The position numbers and the translations under genes are program-made. Below the pieces are notes generated by a model. The model was not told where the DNA came from. It searched no databases and was given only the letters and a program-made list of their open reading frames with translations. This document shows positions 18,112 through 26,478 of a DNA stretch of 64,000 bases, in pieces. The DNA is from Neptunomonas phycophila (GTDB taxonomy: Bacteria > Pseudomonadota > Gammaproteobacteria > Pseudomonadales > Balneatricaceae), in assembly GCF_001922575.1 (NCBI RefSeq), contig NZ_MRCI01000001.1, positions 2,666,001 to 2,730,000 of the forward strand, in the 5' to 3' direction. How positions within the stretch are numbered: the first letter of the stretch is position 1; every line of letters begins with the position of its first letter.

Positions 18112-19683
18112 TCACATATTCTCAAGGATAAGTTGTTCTTGGAGCATTTCGCTACTTAATAGGCGCCCGAAATAATCACCCTGCATATAGCTAACCCCTT
18201 GGTGAGTGAGCTGCATGCGCAACCCCGCTGACTGAACCCCCTCTGCCCCTAACGGAATGTCCAAATCCGCGGCTATATCCGCTATTTTTTCAAGCTGACG
18301 CCGGCGAGCCAAATTGGAGACCATGTCTTCAACAAGCTCTGCATCTAGCTTTAATAAGGATGGCTCCAGCTCTTTCAGTTGTTGAATGGGAGGTAAGTAA
18401 TCACTCAAGCGGTTTAGTGCTATGCGATAACCCAGTGCCTCAATATCGAACAAAACGCCTTCATGGTCGCGGGTTTCTATCGCATCAAACTCGATTATCA
18501 CATGAGTACGTAACGATTTTGGGAGATGGATACGTTGCGCCATAAACTCAATAAAGCCTGGCAACTCAACAATTTCAGCTCCCAGCGTGATAACCACCCC
18601 CTGAAACTTCGTGTGTTGAGCCAAACGGGCTAATGGTAGCTCTAACTGTCCAAACAGCCATGTTAAGTACGTTTGCCACCCACCTTCACCTTCAAAGAAA
18701 GGGGCCAATAACGATTCATTACTACCCAAGCAAGGTACACCTTTAAACAAAGGAGTTAACTGGGCTACTTCTATACGGTGGCTACTAACGCCATAAACGG
18801 GGCGAAAGCCTATCGCCATTTGCTCATAATCAGGTTTTATCAACCGAGCAAAATCATCGACGGTCAGTGCTTTGCGCTGGCGAGTCGGATCGTACAAGCG
18901 CACACCTGCACCCTGACTTCGCTGAGCGGTTTTCAGCGCTTGACTCACGGCGCCCATCAGCTCTCCAGCATCATTTGCTTGCAATGGAGCGAGGGCAATA
19001 CCGACAGCCGTAGACAGGTGTATTTCGCGACGATCAACACGAACCGCATACGCCAGCAGCTCGTTTAAGCGATTTGCCACCCGTAAGGCCTCCTCAGCAC
19101 AACCGACATGACGCAACTGAATCAATAATCGGTCATTACGAATTCGGTATAATGTGTCATAACGACGCAGCCCAACTTGGATACGCTCGGCCACATCACT
19201 CATGACTTGCTCGGCCGCCTGTTCGCCTAACGTTTCTTGCAGCCAGTTAAAGCGCTCCACCGATAGTTTGACCAATGCGATATGCTCATTATCCAACCGA
19301 GCCTGAGAGATCACATAATCTAACGATGTCTTCAAACGAGGCACTTGCTCGGTATCGTTTAAATCACCTAGCGAATAATGCCCAGTTTGGTATATCGGTT
19401 CGGCAACCATCAGCCAATGATCACCCTGAGGCGTACATATCAAGCGACAGCTTAACGAAACCGCAGGGGTTACTGGTAGGATGATAGGCTCACTTAACTC
19501 ACCGAGTCCTTCCTCTGCCCCCCGCTCCATCATAGAGAGGATCTCAGCCGCTTGATCTGGATGAATATCGGCTACCGCTTTCCCTTCTATTTCATCACGG
19601 GTGCGCGACAACATGTGGGCAAAAGCATCATTAACTCGTGCGTACAACCCCGGGCTTTGCAGCCATGCAAGTAATTTTGCCAT
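18112..19683 (-). CDS. Degenerate GGDEF-EAL protein, probably catalytically inactive
   Basis: A 523-residue protein with an N-terminal PAS-like region (YARVNDAFAHMLSRTRDEIEG), a GGDEF-like fold (about 130-275) and an EAL-like fold (about 290-520). The GGDEF signature is replaced by RNDRL in YRIRNDRLLIQL. In the EAL part, EAL is replaced by AQL (RIEVAQLTPLF), ELTES by EFDAIETRD and DDFGTG by LNRLSDY; AEGVQS survives. It should therefore neither make nor cleave c-di-GMP and may act as a binding scaffold or receptor, comparable in logic to LapD or FimX (analogy only). No membrane segment. It lies between comM and ubiK. Confidence 0.8.
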   Translation of the reverse strand: MAKLLAWLQSPGLYARVNDAFAHMLSRTRDEIEGKAVADIHPDQAAEILSMMERGAEEGLGELSEPIILPVTPAVSLSCRLICTPQGDHWLMVAEPIYQTGHYSLGDLNDTEQVPRLKTSLDYVISQARLDNEHIALVKLSVERFNWLQETLGEQAAEQVMSDVAERIQVGLRRYDTLYRIRNDRLLIQLRHVGCAEEALRVANRLNELLAYAVRVDRREIHLSTAVGIALAPLQANDAGELMGAVSQALKTAQRSQGAGVRLYDPTRQRKALTVDDFARLIKPDYEQMAIGFRPVYGVSSHRIEVAQLTPLFKGVPCLGSNESLLAPFFEGEGGWQTYLTWLFGQLELPLARLAQHTKFQGVVITLGAEIVELPGFIEFMAQRIHLPKSLRTHVIIEFDAIETRDHEGVLFDIEALGYRIALNRLSDYLPPIQQLKELEPSLLKLDAELVEDMVSNLARRRQLEKIADIAADLDIPLGAEGVQSAGLRMQLTHQGVSYMQGDYFGRLLSSEMLQEQLILENM

Positions 19684-19742
19684 TTCAGCCTCTGCGCTAT
19701 TCTTTCGTCTACCGTATTTCTGTTACCTAGCAGCGCCTGGGA

Positions 19743-20012
19743 TTATTTCTCCGTACTTGTGTCGCTGCCGCTCTCTAGCTGGGCTTGTATTTCAGCTACC
19801 ACCTTTTCTAAAGCATCAACTTTTTCGCGTGTACGCGCAAGCACCGCTGATTGCGCATCAAACTCTTCACGCGTTACTAAGTCCATTTTTGATAAGGCTG
19901 ACTGTAATAGTGCACGCATCTGCTGCTGCCCCGGCAATTCTGCACCATTATTGAACGTGTTTAGCATTTGGCTAAACTGGGATGAGAGGTTATCTATTAG
20001 CTTTTCATTCAT
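19743..20012 (-). CDS. ubiK: Ubiquinone biosynthesis accessory factor UbiK
   Basis: An 89-residue protein of the BMFP/YqiC family. It has an amphipathic N terminus (NEKLIDNLSSQFSQML), a middle LLQSALSKMDLVTREEFDAQ and a C-terminal coiled coil (VLARTREKVDALEKVVAEIQAQL). UbiK works with UbiJ in the aerobic ubiquinone complex. Its place beside comM and glnK matches Pseudomonas. Confidence 0.9.
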   Translation of the reverse strand: MNEKLIDNLSSQFSQMLNTFNNGAELPGQQQMRALLQSALSKMDLVTREEFDAQSAVLARTREKVDALEKVVAEIQAQLESGSDTSTEK

Positions 20013-20115
20013 AAGAACTCCTAATTTATCTTGTATTTATAAAATACTTTGAGCAAATCCATGATAGCTCAATTACGGCTGCCTGAACCCAACATTTTCA
20101 GCTCACTGCAAACAA

Positions 20116-20130
20116 GCATCATATTGGTGC
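20116..20130 (+). promoter_or_regulatory. NtrC-like binding site
   Basis: GCATCATATTGGTGC fits the NtrC dyad GCACYANNNTGGTGC with one base different in the first half-site. A weaker relative, GCACTGCTTTGCATC, lies exactly 30 bases further on (20146-20160), about three helical turns away. Both are 100-130 bases upstream of the sigma-54 promoter, a typical enhancer distance. Confidence 0.65.
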
Positions 20131-20214
20131 GCGCACAAAAATCGAGCACTGCTTTGCATCGTTTTTCACCTAAGCAACTCTCAGGAAACCGAACAAAACC
20201 ACTTAAGCTATTGA

Positions 20215-20673
<459 letters not shown>

Positions 20674-20716
20674 ATAACGACAAATATTAGATCGAGCCTA
20701 TCGGAGGGCAATCGAG

Positions 20717-21985
20717 ATGGAAGAGCTTTTAAACTCAACGGCGGGGGACTTAACCCAGCTGAAGTATGCAGTAGATACTTTCTACTTCTTGATTTGTGGC
20801 GCGTTGGTCATGTGGATGGCGGCGGGCTTCGCTATGCTAGAAGCAGGCCTTGTTCGTGCTAAAAACACAACTGAAATCCTGACCAAAAACGTAGCCCTAT
20901 ACGCTATTGCTTGTACTATGTACTTGCTGTGCGGTTACTACATTATGTACAGCTCAGACGCGGGTGGCATTATGCCAAACTTTGGCGGTCTGATCGGTGA
21001 CGAAAACACGGCTGAAGCCGTTTTAAGTAGCGGTGGCGACACTTATTACTCAGCTCGCTCTGACTTCTTCTTCCAGGTAGTGTTTGTTGCAACGGCTATG
21101 TCGATTGTATCGGGTGCTGTTGCGGAGCGCATGAAATTATGGGCTTTCCTTGCATTCGCAGTCGTCATGACAGGTGTTATCTACCCTGTTGAAGGCTACT
21201 GGACATGGGGTGGCGGTTTCTTAAGCGAAGCTGGTTTCTCTGACTTTGCAGGCTCAGGTATCGTACACATGGCGGGTGCTGCTGCTGCTTTGGCTGGTGT
21301 ATTAGTACTCGGCGCTCGTAAAGGCAAGTACGGTAAAGACGGATCTATCAACGCTATCCCTGGCGCGAACCTTCCGCTAGCAACACTGGGTACATTCATC
21401 TTATGGATGGGTTGGTTCGGTTTCAACGGTGGTTCTGAACTTAAGCTATCGGACGTCGGTGAAGCTAACGCCGTTGCTCAAGTCTTCGTGAACACGAATG
21501 CGGCAGCTGCCGGTGGTGTAATCGCAGCCTTGATCACAGCTCGCTTGTTATTCAAGAAAGCCGACTTAACAATGGCTTTAAACGGTGCGCTAGCGGGTCT
21601 AGTAGCTATCACAGCTGATCCTTTATCACCTACCGCACTGGGTTCTACTGTGATTGGTGCAATCGGTGGTGTCCTTGTAGTCTTCTCAATCTTAGCGCTT
21701 GATAAGCTACGTGTTGATGACCCAGTAGGTGCGATCTCTGTACACGGTGTCGTTGGTATCTGGGGTCTGTTAGCCGTTTGCTTAAACAACGCTGACGCTA
21801 CTATTGGTGCTCAATTACTCGGTATTGTCTCTATCTTTGCTTGGGTATTTATTGCATCACTGGTTGTTTGGTTGGTACTGAAAGCCATCATGGGTGTTCG
21901 TATCACCGAAGAAGAAGAGTACGAAGGTGCTGATATTGCAGAATGCGGTATGGAAGCATACCCAGAGTTCACTAAAGGTAAGTAA
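20717..21985 (+). CDS. amtB: Ammonium transporter AmtB
   Basis: A 422-residue Amt/Rh-family channel with about eleven membrane segments. Conserved elements are the AERMKLWAF motif, DFAGSGIVHMAGA (ammonium-site Asp and first pore His) and VHGVVGIWGLLAV (second pore His). It lacks a classical cleaved signal sequence; the N terminus is short and acidic before the first helix. The start has GGAGGG upstream. It is cotranscribed with the preceding glnK and followed by an intrinsic terminator. Confidence 0.95.
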   Translation: MEELLNSTAGDLTQLKYAVDTFYFLICGALVMWMAAGFAMLEAGLVRAKNTTEILTKNVALYAIACTMYLLCGYYIMYSSDAGGIMPNFGGLIGDENTAEAVLSSGGDTYYSARSDFFFQVVFVATAMSIVSGAVAERMKLWAFLAFAVVMTGVIYPVEGYWTWGGGFLSEAGFSDFAGSGIVHMAGAAAALAGVLVLGARKGKYGKDGSINAIPGANLPLATLGTFILWMGWFGFNGGSELKLSDVGEANAVAQVFVNTNAAAAGGVIAALITARLLFKKADLTMALNGALAGLVAITADPLSPTALGSTVIGAIGGVLVVFSILALDKLRVDDPVGAISVHGVVGIWGLLAVCLNNADATIGAQLLGIVSIFAWVFIASLVVWLVLKAIMGVRITEEEEYEGADIAECGMEAYPEFTKGK

Positions 21986-22003
21986 TACCTAGACTCTGTA
22001 ACT

Positions 22004-22031
22004 AAAAGAGGCGCCTTAGCGCCTCTTTTTG
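22004..22031 (+). terminator. Intrinsic terminator after amtB
   Basis: GAGGCGC (22008-22014) and GCGCCTC (22019-22025) form a perfect stem with a CTTA loop, followed by five T. It separates amtB from the second glnK, so the latter needs its own promoter; a -10-like TATACT is present at about 22072. Confidence 0.88.
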
Positions 22032-22103
22032 CGTATATAGCGAATTGATTCACTTCACTGGTATTATGGGTATACTGGTCTACTATATTTTTGACGTTGT
22101 TAG

Positions 22104-22481
<378 letters not shown>

Positions 22482-22520
22482 CCGCTTGCGGTTTTAGTTA
22501 GCTATTTGGCTAAAATAATA

Positions 22521-22578
22521 AAAAAGCACCAATGCTGTACACCCACTATTCTTTAGAGCGGATAGATTGGTGCTTTTT
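22521..22578. terminator. Bidirectional terminator with long loop
   Basis: AAAAAGCACCAAT (22521-22533) pairs perfectly with ATTGGTGCTTTTT (22566-22578) around a 32-base loop, between the convergent second PII gene and cpxA. Confidence 0.75.
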
Positions 22579-22615
22579 GTTCCGCTAATCACAGCACTTG
22601 CGTAAAGACTAACCG

Positions 22616-23977
22616 CTAGCGTGAAGGCACTTCTATCGTCACGGACAAACCTTTCCCTTCAACATTTTCGGCTAGTATATATCCTCCTAGGCGTTCAGCA
22701 GCTCGCTTAGCTATGCTCAACCCTAAACCGTAACCTTTGGTACGCTGGCTTTGTCGATAGAACGGCTCAAACAGGGATGATAAGGTATCCTCAGGTACTC
22801 CGGTCCCATAGTCTGTAATAACGACACGAATACGATGCGCCTTAGGAATGCTCACTTCTATATCAACACGACAGTCCGGTTCAGTATGCTTTAATATATT
22901 TCCGACAACATTGCCTAGCGCACGCGAAAAAAGCTCCCCGTTACCCAGCCCCACCCAATGGCTTTTTGAATCACCTTTATTGGCGATCAACAGCTTAACT
23001 GGCCGATCAGGTTGCGAAAAACTAACATCATCGATTTCGGAGCGTATTTGCTCCACGACATCAAATGTCCCTTGGCGCGCATCAATGTGGTCCAATCGAG
23101 CTAACGATAGCATTTCATCAATTAAGCGACTTAAGCGTTCGCATTCCATATTCATGCGATTAACAATTTTATCGTCAGTACCTAATTTTTGCTCAGCCAG
23201 CCCCGATGCCGCTTGCAAACGAGCTAAAGGAGCACGTAGCTCATGTGAGACATCTTCAAATAAGCGCTGCTGGCCCTGCAGCATGCGTTCTACATAGCCT
23301 GCCATCACATCAAACTCTCGGGCTAACTCACCTATTTCATCACCGCGCCCCAGCAAAGCGGGCTCAATTTGCATTAAATGATCACCATTATGAAATTGCT
23401 TAACATGACGGCGCAAACGGTTTACCGGCCTCACAACCACAAAAGACAGCAACAGACTGGCAACTAAAGAGCCGATAAGAATAAATACGCTCTGAAATGA
23501 GAACAGCAACCCCAGCAAACGATTAACCGAATTACTCACTTTACCGCTAGGCACAATGACTCGGTATTTACCGGTATCTGCCGTTATGCTGAATTTAAGT
23601 GAGTTGGCAAATACCTGTTTATTTTCGCGGCCATAAACCAGATTGCCTTTATCGTTATAGATTAACAAAGGTAAAGGGGCGCGATGTCGTTTGCCGTTTT
23701 CCGGACGATCGCGGTCATCAAAAAAGTTCGGTGGCGGTGGTGGCACACCAAAATCAACAGCAGGCTTATCTTCCACAGCATCTGGGTTATAAACAGCACC
23801 AGCTTCTAAGCGCTCTATAATGATTTGAGCCATCTCTGTTGCTCTATACTCGTTCATGCGTCGGGCACTATTACGTTCAGCCACTTCACCGATCACGATG
23901 ACGGTCACGATAATAACGCTCAAGCTCGTTAACCAAACCGCAAGAAAGATTTTCCAAAATAGCCGATTAAGACGCAT
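22616..23977 (-). CDS. cpxA: CpxA-like envelope-stress sensor histidine kinase
   Basis: A 453-residue membrane kinase. It has TM1 (about 8-29), a periplasmic domain of ~125 residues rich in proline and charge (VDFGVPPPPPNFFDDRDRP), TM2 (about 158-182), a HAMP domain, the H box DVSHELRAPLARL, an N box at VVGNILKHTEP and the ATP-lid GLGLSIAKRAA. It directly follows its response regulator with a 1-base overlap. The divergent cpxP-like gene and the CpxR box support the Cpx assignment. The periplasmic domain is not clearly E. coli-like. Confidence 0.83.
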   Translation of the reverse strand: MRLNRLFWKIFLAVWLTSLSVIIVTVIVIGEVAERNSARRMNEYRATEMAQIIIERLEAGAVYNPDAVEDKPAVDFGVPPPPPNFFDDRDRPENGKRHRAPLPLLIYNDKGNLVYGRENKQVFANSLKFSITADTGKYRVIVPSGKVSNSVNRLLGLLFSFQSVFILIGSLVASLLLSFVVVRPVNRLRRHVKQFHNGDHLMQIEPALLGRGDEIGELAREFDVMAGYVERMLQGQQRLFEDVSHELRAPLARLQAASGLAEQKLGTDDKIVNRMNMECERLSRLIDEMLSLARLDHIDARQGTFDVVEQIRSEIDDVSFSQPDRPVKLLIANKGDSKSHWVGLGNGELFSRALGNVVGNILKHTEPDCRVDIEVSIPKAHRIRVVITDYGTGVPEDTLSSLFEPFYRQSQRTKGYGLGLSIAKRAAERLGGYILAENVEGKGLSVTIEVPSR

Positions 23978-24678
23978 TAAACATCGTCCCTCACTAATAA
24001 ATAACCTTCACCTCGGACTGTTTTTATAAACTCCTTATCCCCCAAAAAAGCGCCCACTTTTTGACGAACACGGCTTACGTGAACATCAATAGCCCGGTCA
24101 TAAGGAGTTAGGGGGCGATGCAAAACAATTTCCGTTAATTTCGACTTACTCAGGATTTCCCCAGGATGCTGCATAAACTGGTGTAGCACATTAAATTCGG
24201 CACTGGTTAATTCGATCACCTCGTCGCCACACATTACTTGCCGGCGGGATGGGTCGAGCGTGATCTGAGCGTAACTGAGCACGGCATCAGTCGCTGGTTG
24301 CTCCGTTAGACGACTGCGTCTTAGCACCGAACGAATCCGCGCCAATAATTCACGAGGATTACAGGGTTTTGACAAATAATCATCAGCCCCCATTTCCAAG
24401 CCGAGAATTCGATCAATATCGCCGCCACGCCCTGTTAGCATAATGACGGGAACCTGCACGGATGGTCTCAGTTGCTGTAGCAACTCCAATCCTGAAATCC
24501 CTGGCATCATGATATCAAACACCGCCAAATCAAATTGAGCACCCTCTTTAAATAAGCTCAATGCCTCTTCACCACTATTTGCAATAGAGATGGTTAAGCC
24601 TTCAGCGGTTAAGTAATCACCCAACAGCTCTGTTAATTCGATGTCATCATCAACCAGTATTATATGTGCGTCACTCAT
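23977..24678 (-). CDS. cpxR: CpxR-like OmpR-family response regulator
   Basis: A 233-residue regulator. The receiver opens with IILVDDDIELTELL and has the phospho-acceptor Asp55 (AVFDIMMPG) and Lys in SKPCNPRELLARI. The C-terminal winged helix includes PYDRAIDVHVSRVRQKVG and IKTVRGEGYLLV. ATG 24678 is chosen over the one at 24720 because AAGGAAT precedes it and the receiver begins there. A perfect CpxR box lies 100 bases upstream, so autoregulation is likely. Confidence 0.87.
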   Translation of the reverse strand: MSDAHIILVDDDIELTELLGDYLTAEGLTISIANSGEEALSLFKEGAQFDLAVFDIMMPGISGLELLQQLRPSVQVPVIMLTGRGGDIDRILGLEMGADDYLSKPCNPRELLARIRSVLRRSRLTEQPATDAVLSYAQITLDPSRRQVMCGDEVIELTSAEFNVLHQFMQHPGEILSKSKLTEIVLHRPLTPYDRAIDVHVSRVRQKVGAFLGDKEFIKTVRGEGYLLVRDDV

Positions 24679-24777
24679 GCTTATTCCTTTCTTCGTGGCA
24701 ACGTTAGATGTGCCACTCACTTAATATAAGACATTGTAGCGCGTAAAAAATCACTCCAACTACGCCCTCTTCAACCC

Positions 24778-24792
24778 TTTACCTAACTTTAC
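24778..24792. promoter_or_regulatory. CpxR box
   Basis: TTTACCTAACTTTAC is the complement of GTAAA-N5-GTAAA, an exact match to the E. coli CpxR consensus, in the gap between cpxR (-) and the cpxP-like gene (+), 70 bases before the latter's ATG. Confidence 0.82.
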
Positions 24793-24861
24793 AAGCATGA
24801 AACCCAACTTAGCATTGCCTTGGTACACAATAGCTCCATCATTTGAACAAGGAGATACACC

Positions 24862-25383
24862 ATGAAAAAGACACTCATTACTTTACTCGCTATTCCAACA
24901 TTAATGATGGGCACACTGGCACTTGCCGACGGCAAACATAAAGGCGATGACTGCCAAGGCCCTCGCGGTGATAAACACGGAAAATTCGATAAGAAAGGCG
25001 ACCGTGGAGAGCCTGGTGAGCGCATGATTGAACGCATGTCTAAACGTCTCGACTTAAGTAAAGAGCAGCAAGATTCACTAGCGGATTTGTTCAAAGACCG
25101 TGCAGAACAGCGTCAAGCAATGATGGACAAAACACGCACGTTACATGAAACCTTGCGCGATTTAGACTCAACCAGCGATACCTATAATCAAGACCTTCAA
25201 TCAGCTAAAGAGCTAGCAGCCAGCCTAGCCGTCGAGAAAATTGATGAACGTGCCAGCATGAAAGCTGACATTGCGAAGATTCTAACCCCTGAGCAGTTAG
25301 ACAAATTTGAAGATGCTATGAAGCACAAAGGCGATCGTGGCGAACGCGGTAAAGGGCCGCGTCCAGAACAACCAATGAGCTAA
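24862..25383 (+). CDS. cpxP: CpxP/Spy-family periplasmic protein
   Basis: A 173-residue secreted protein. The Sec signal MKKTLITLLAIPTLMMGTLALA is followed by a mature chain rich in Lys, Asp and Gly. The CpxP/Spy fold is suggested by two helix motifs with the LTxxQ pattern: LDLSKEQQDSLADL (about 66-79) and ILTPEQLDKFEDA (about 139-151). Both termini carry GDRGE-type charged repeats. CpxP inhibits CpxA and binds misfolded periplasmic proteins. It is divergent from cpxRA with a CpxR box between. A good ribosome site (AAGGAG) precedes the ATG. The Asp/His-rich tail could bind metal (inference). Confidence 0.82.
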   Translation: MKKTLITLLAIPTLMMGTLALADGKHKGDDCQGPRGDKHGKFDKKGDRGEPGERMIERMSKRLDLSKEQQDSLADLFKDRAEQRQAMMDKTRTLHETLRDLDSTSDTYNQDLQSAKELAASLAVEKIDERASMKADIAKILTPEQLDKFEDAMKHKGDRGERGKGPRPEQPMS

Positions 25384-25398
25384 TCAGTCTCCATGTGC

Positions 25399-25439
25399 AA
25401 AGGCCTGTGTTCCTTTATAAGGTACCAGGCCTTTTTTTT
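25399..25439 (+). terminator. Intrinsic terminator after cpxP
   Basis: AAGGCCTG (25400-25407) pairs with CAGGCCTT (25426-25433); an inner CCTT/AAGG stem extends it, and eight T follow. Confidence 0.85.
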
Positions 25440-25593
25440 GTTAAAAACAAACCTTTAAGCTACACAAAAGACGCCACAAACAGACAATTTAAAGCCTTTT
25501 CCCTTTTAGTCATCTTATTGTCATAAGAATTAGCAAGAATCTCCGGTCTGAATTATCATAGCTCGAGGATTTTAAAAGGGATGCCGCTCTAAG

Positions 25594-26478
25594 ATGTCAC
25601 TCAAACGGATAAGTTTGCTGCTTTTTTTGCTGATTGCTTGCGCATGCGCTATCGCACTCTCGCAGCTGACATGGAAAATTATAGGCCTTTCATTGCCAAA
25701 CTCTGTGTCGTCAACGCTTTCCGTAAACAGGACAACGTCCGACACGACAAGTACCCATAAAATCCTCAATGAGGCCATCAATAGTATTAGGCAACAGCAC
25801 CTGTTTGGCCAAGCTATTGCTGCCCAAATAGCGCCCCAAGCCCTGCCTCCTCAAGACAACATCAAACAAACGCGACTTAACATACAATTGCTAGGCTTAG
25901 TTCACGGAACCAACAGCGTTGCTGTCATTAATTACGAAGGAAAACAAGGCGCTTACCTTGTCGATGAAATCATTGGCAAAAAAGGTGGTCGTGAAGTTTC
26001 CTTAGCCGCAATCGATACAGATCATGTCATTATTTACAATAATGGCGAGCCCGAAAAGCTCCTGCTACCTAAAGAGAAAGCAGTGAGCCAAGGCGTAGAA
26101 AGCCGAACGTCTTCTGTAGCAAGCGATACTACGCTCGACAAAACTATCGACTTAACCTCTACGCGTTTTCGTCGCCTAGTCGGCAACGACCCGAAAACCA
26201 CCTTAATGACTAACCCCTTGTCATTGAGCAAATTTATGATGCTAAGCCCCGTCAATGCTGGGGGGAGCTTAAAAGGTTATCGAATTTCAGCCGGCCCTGA
26301 TAAAAGATTACTGGCTACATCGGGGATTAATGCCGGCGATATTGTTACGCATATCGATAATACTCCCGTGTCATCACTGGACATCACCTCCCTTTACCAG
26401 CTGCTTCAAAGCGCTAGCTCTGTATCCCTTACACTCGACAGAGATGGCCAGGCAATCAATATGGATATCAAGTTGTAA
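25594..26478 (+). CDS. gspC: Type II secretion protein GspC
   Basis: A 294-residue inner-membrane clamp protein. It has a short cytoplasmic start, one membrane helix (about 6-25), a homology region (LNIQLLGLVHG...AYLVDEIIG, about 90-130) that contacts the secretin, and a C-terminal PDZ-like domain (RISAGPDKRLLATSGINAGDIVTHIDNTPV). GspC joins the inner-membrane platform to GspD and helps choose substrates. It is the first gene of a twelve-gene gspC-N operon on +; its stop overlaps the gspD start (TAATG). Confidence 0.9.
   Translation: MSLKRISLLLFLLIACACAIALSQLTWKIIGLSLPNSVSSTLSVNRTTSDTTSTHKILNEAINSIRQQHLFGQAIAAQIAPQALPPQDNIKQTRLNIQLLGLVHGTNSVAVINYEGKQGAYLVDEIIGKKGGREVSLAAIDTDHVIIYNNGEPEKLLLPKEKAVSQGVESRTSSVASDTTLDKTIDLTSTRFRRLVGNDPKTTLMTNPLSLSKFMMLSPVNAGGSLKGYRISAGPDKRLLATSGINAGDIVTHIDNTPVSSLDITSLYQLLQSASSVSLTLDRDGQAINMDIKL

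Noticed and set aside
19601-19954. 117-residue plus-strand ORF across the degenerate GGDEF-EAL and ubiK genes
   Set aside because: Crosses the starts and ends of two supported minus-strand genes; no ribosome site or domain.
20144-20159. Alternative sigma-54 element GAGCACTGCTTTGCA before glnK
   Set aside because: The GG/GC elements are one base too close and the -24 GG is AG. The element at 20236 has exact spacing and a better position.
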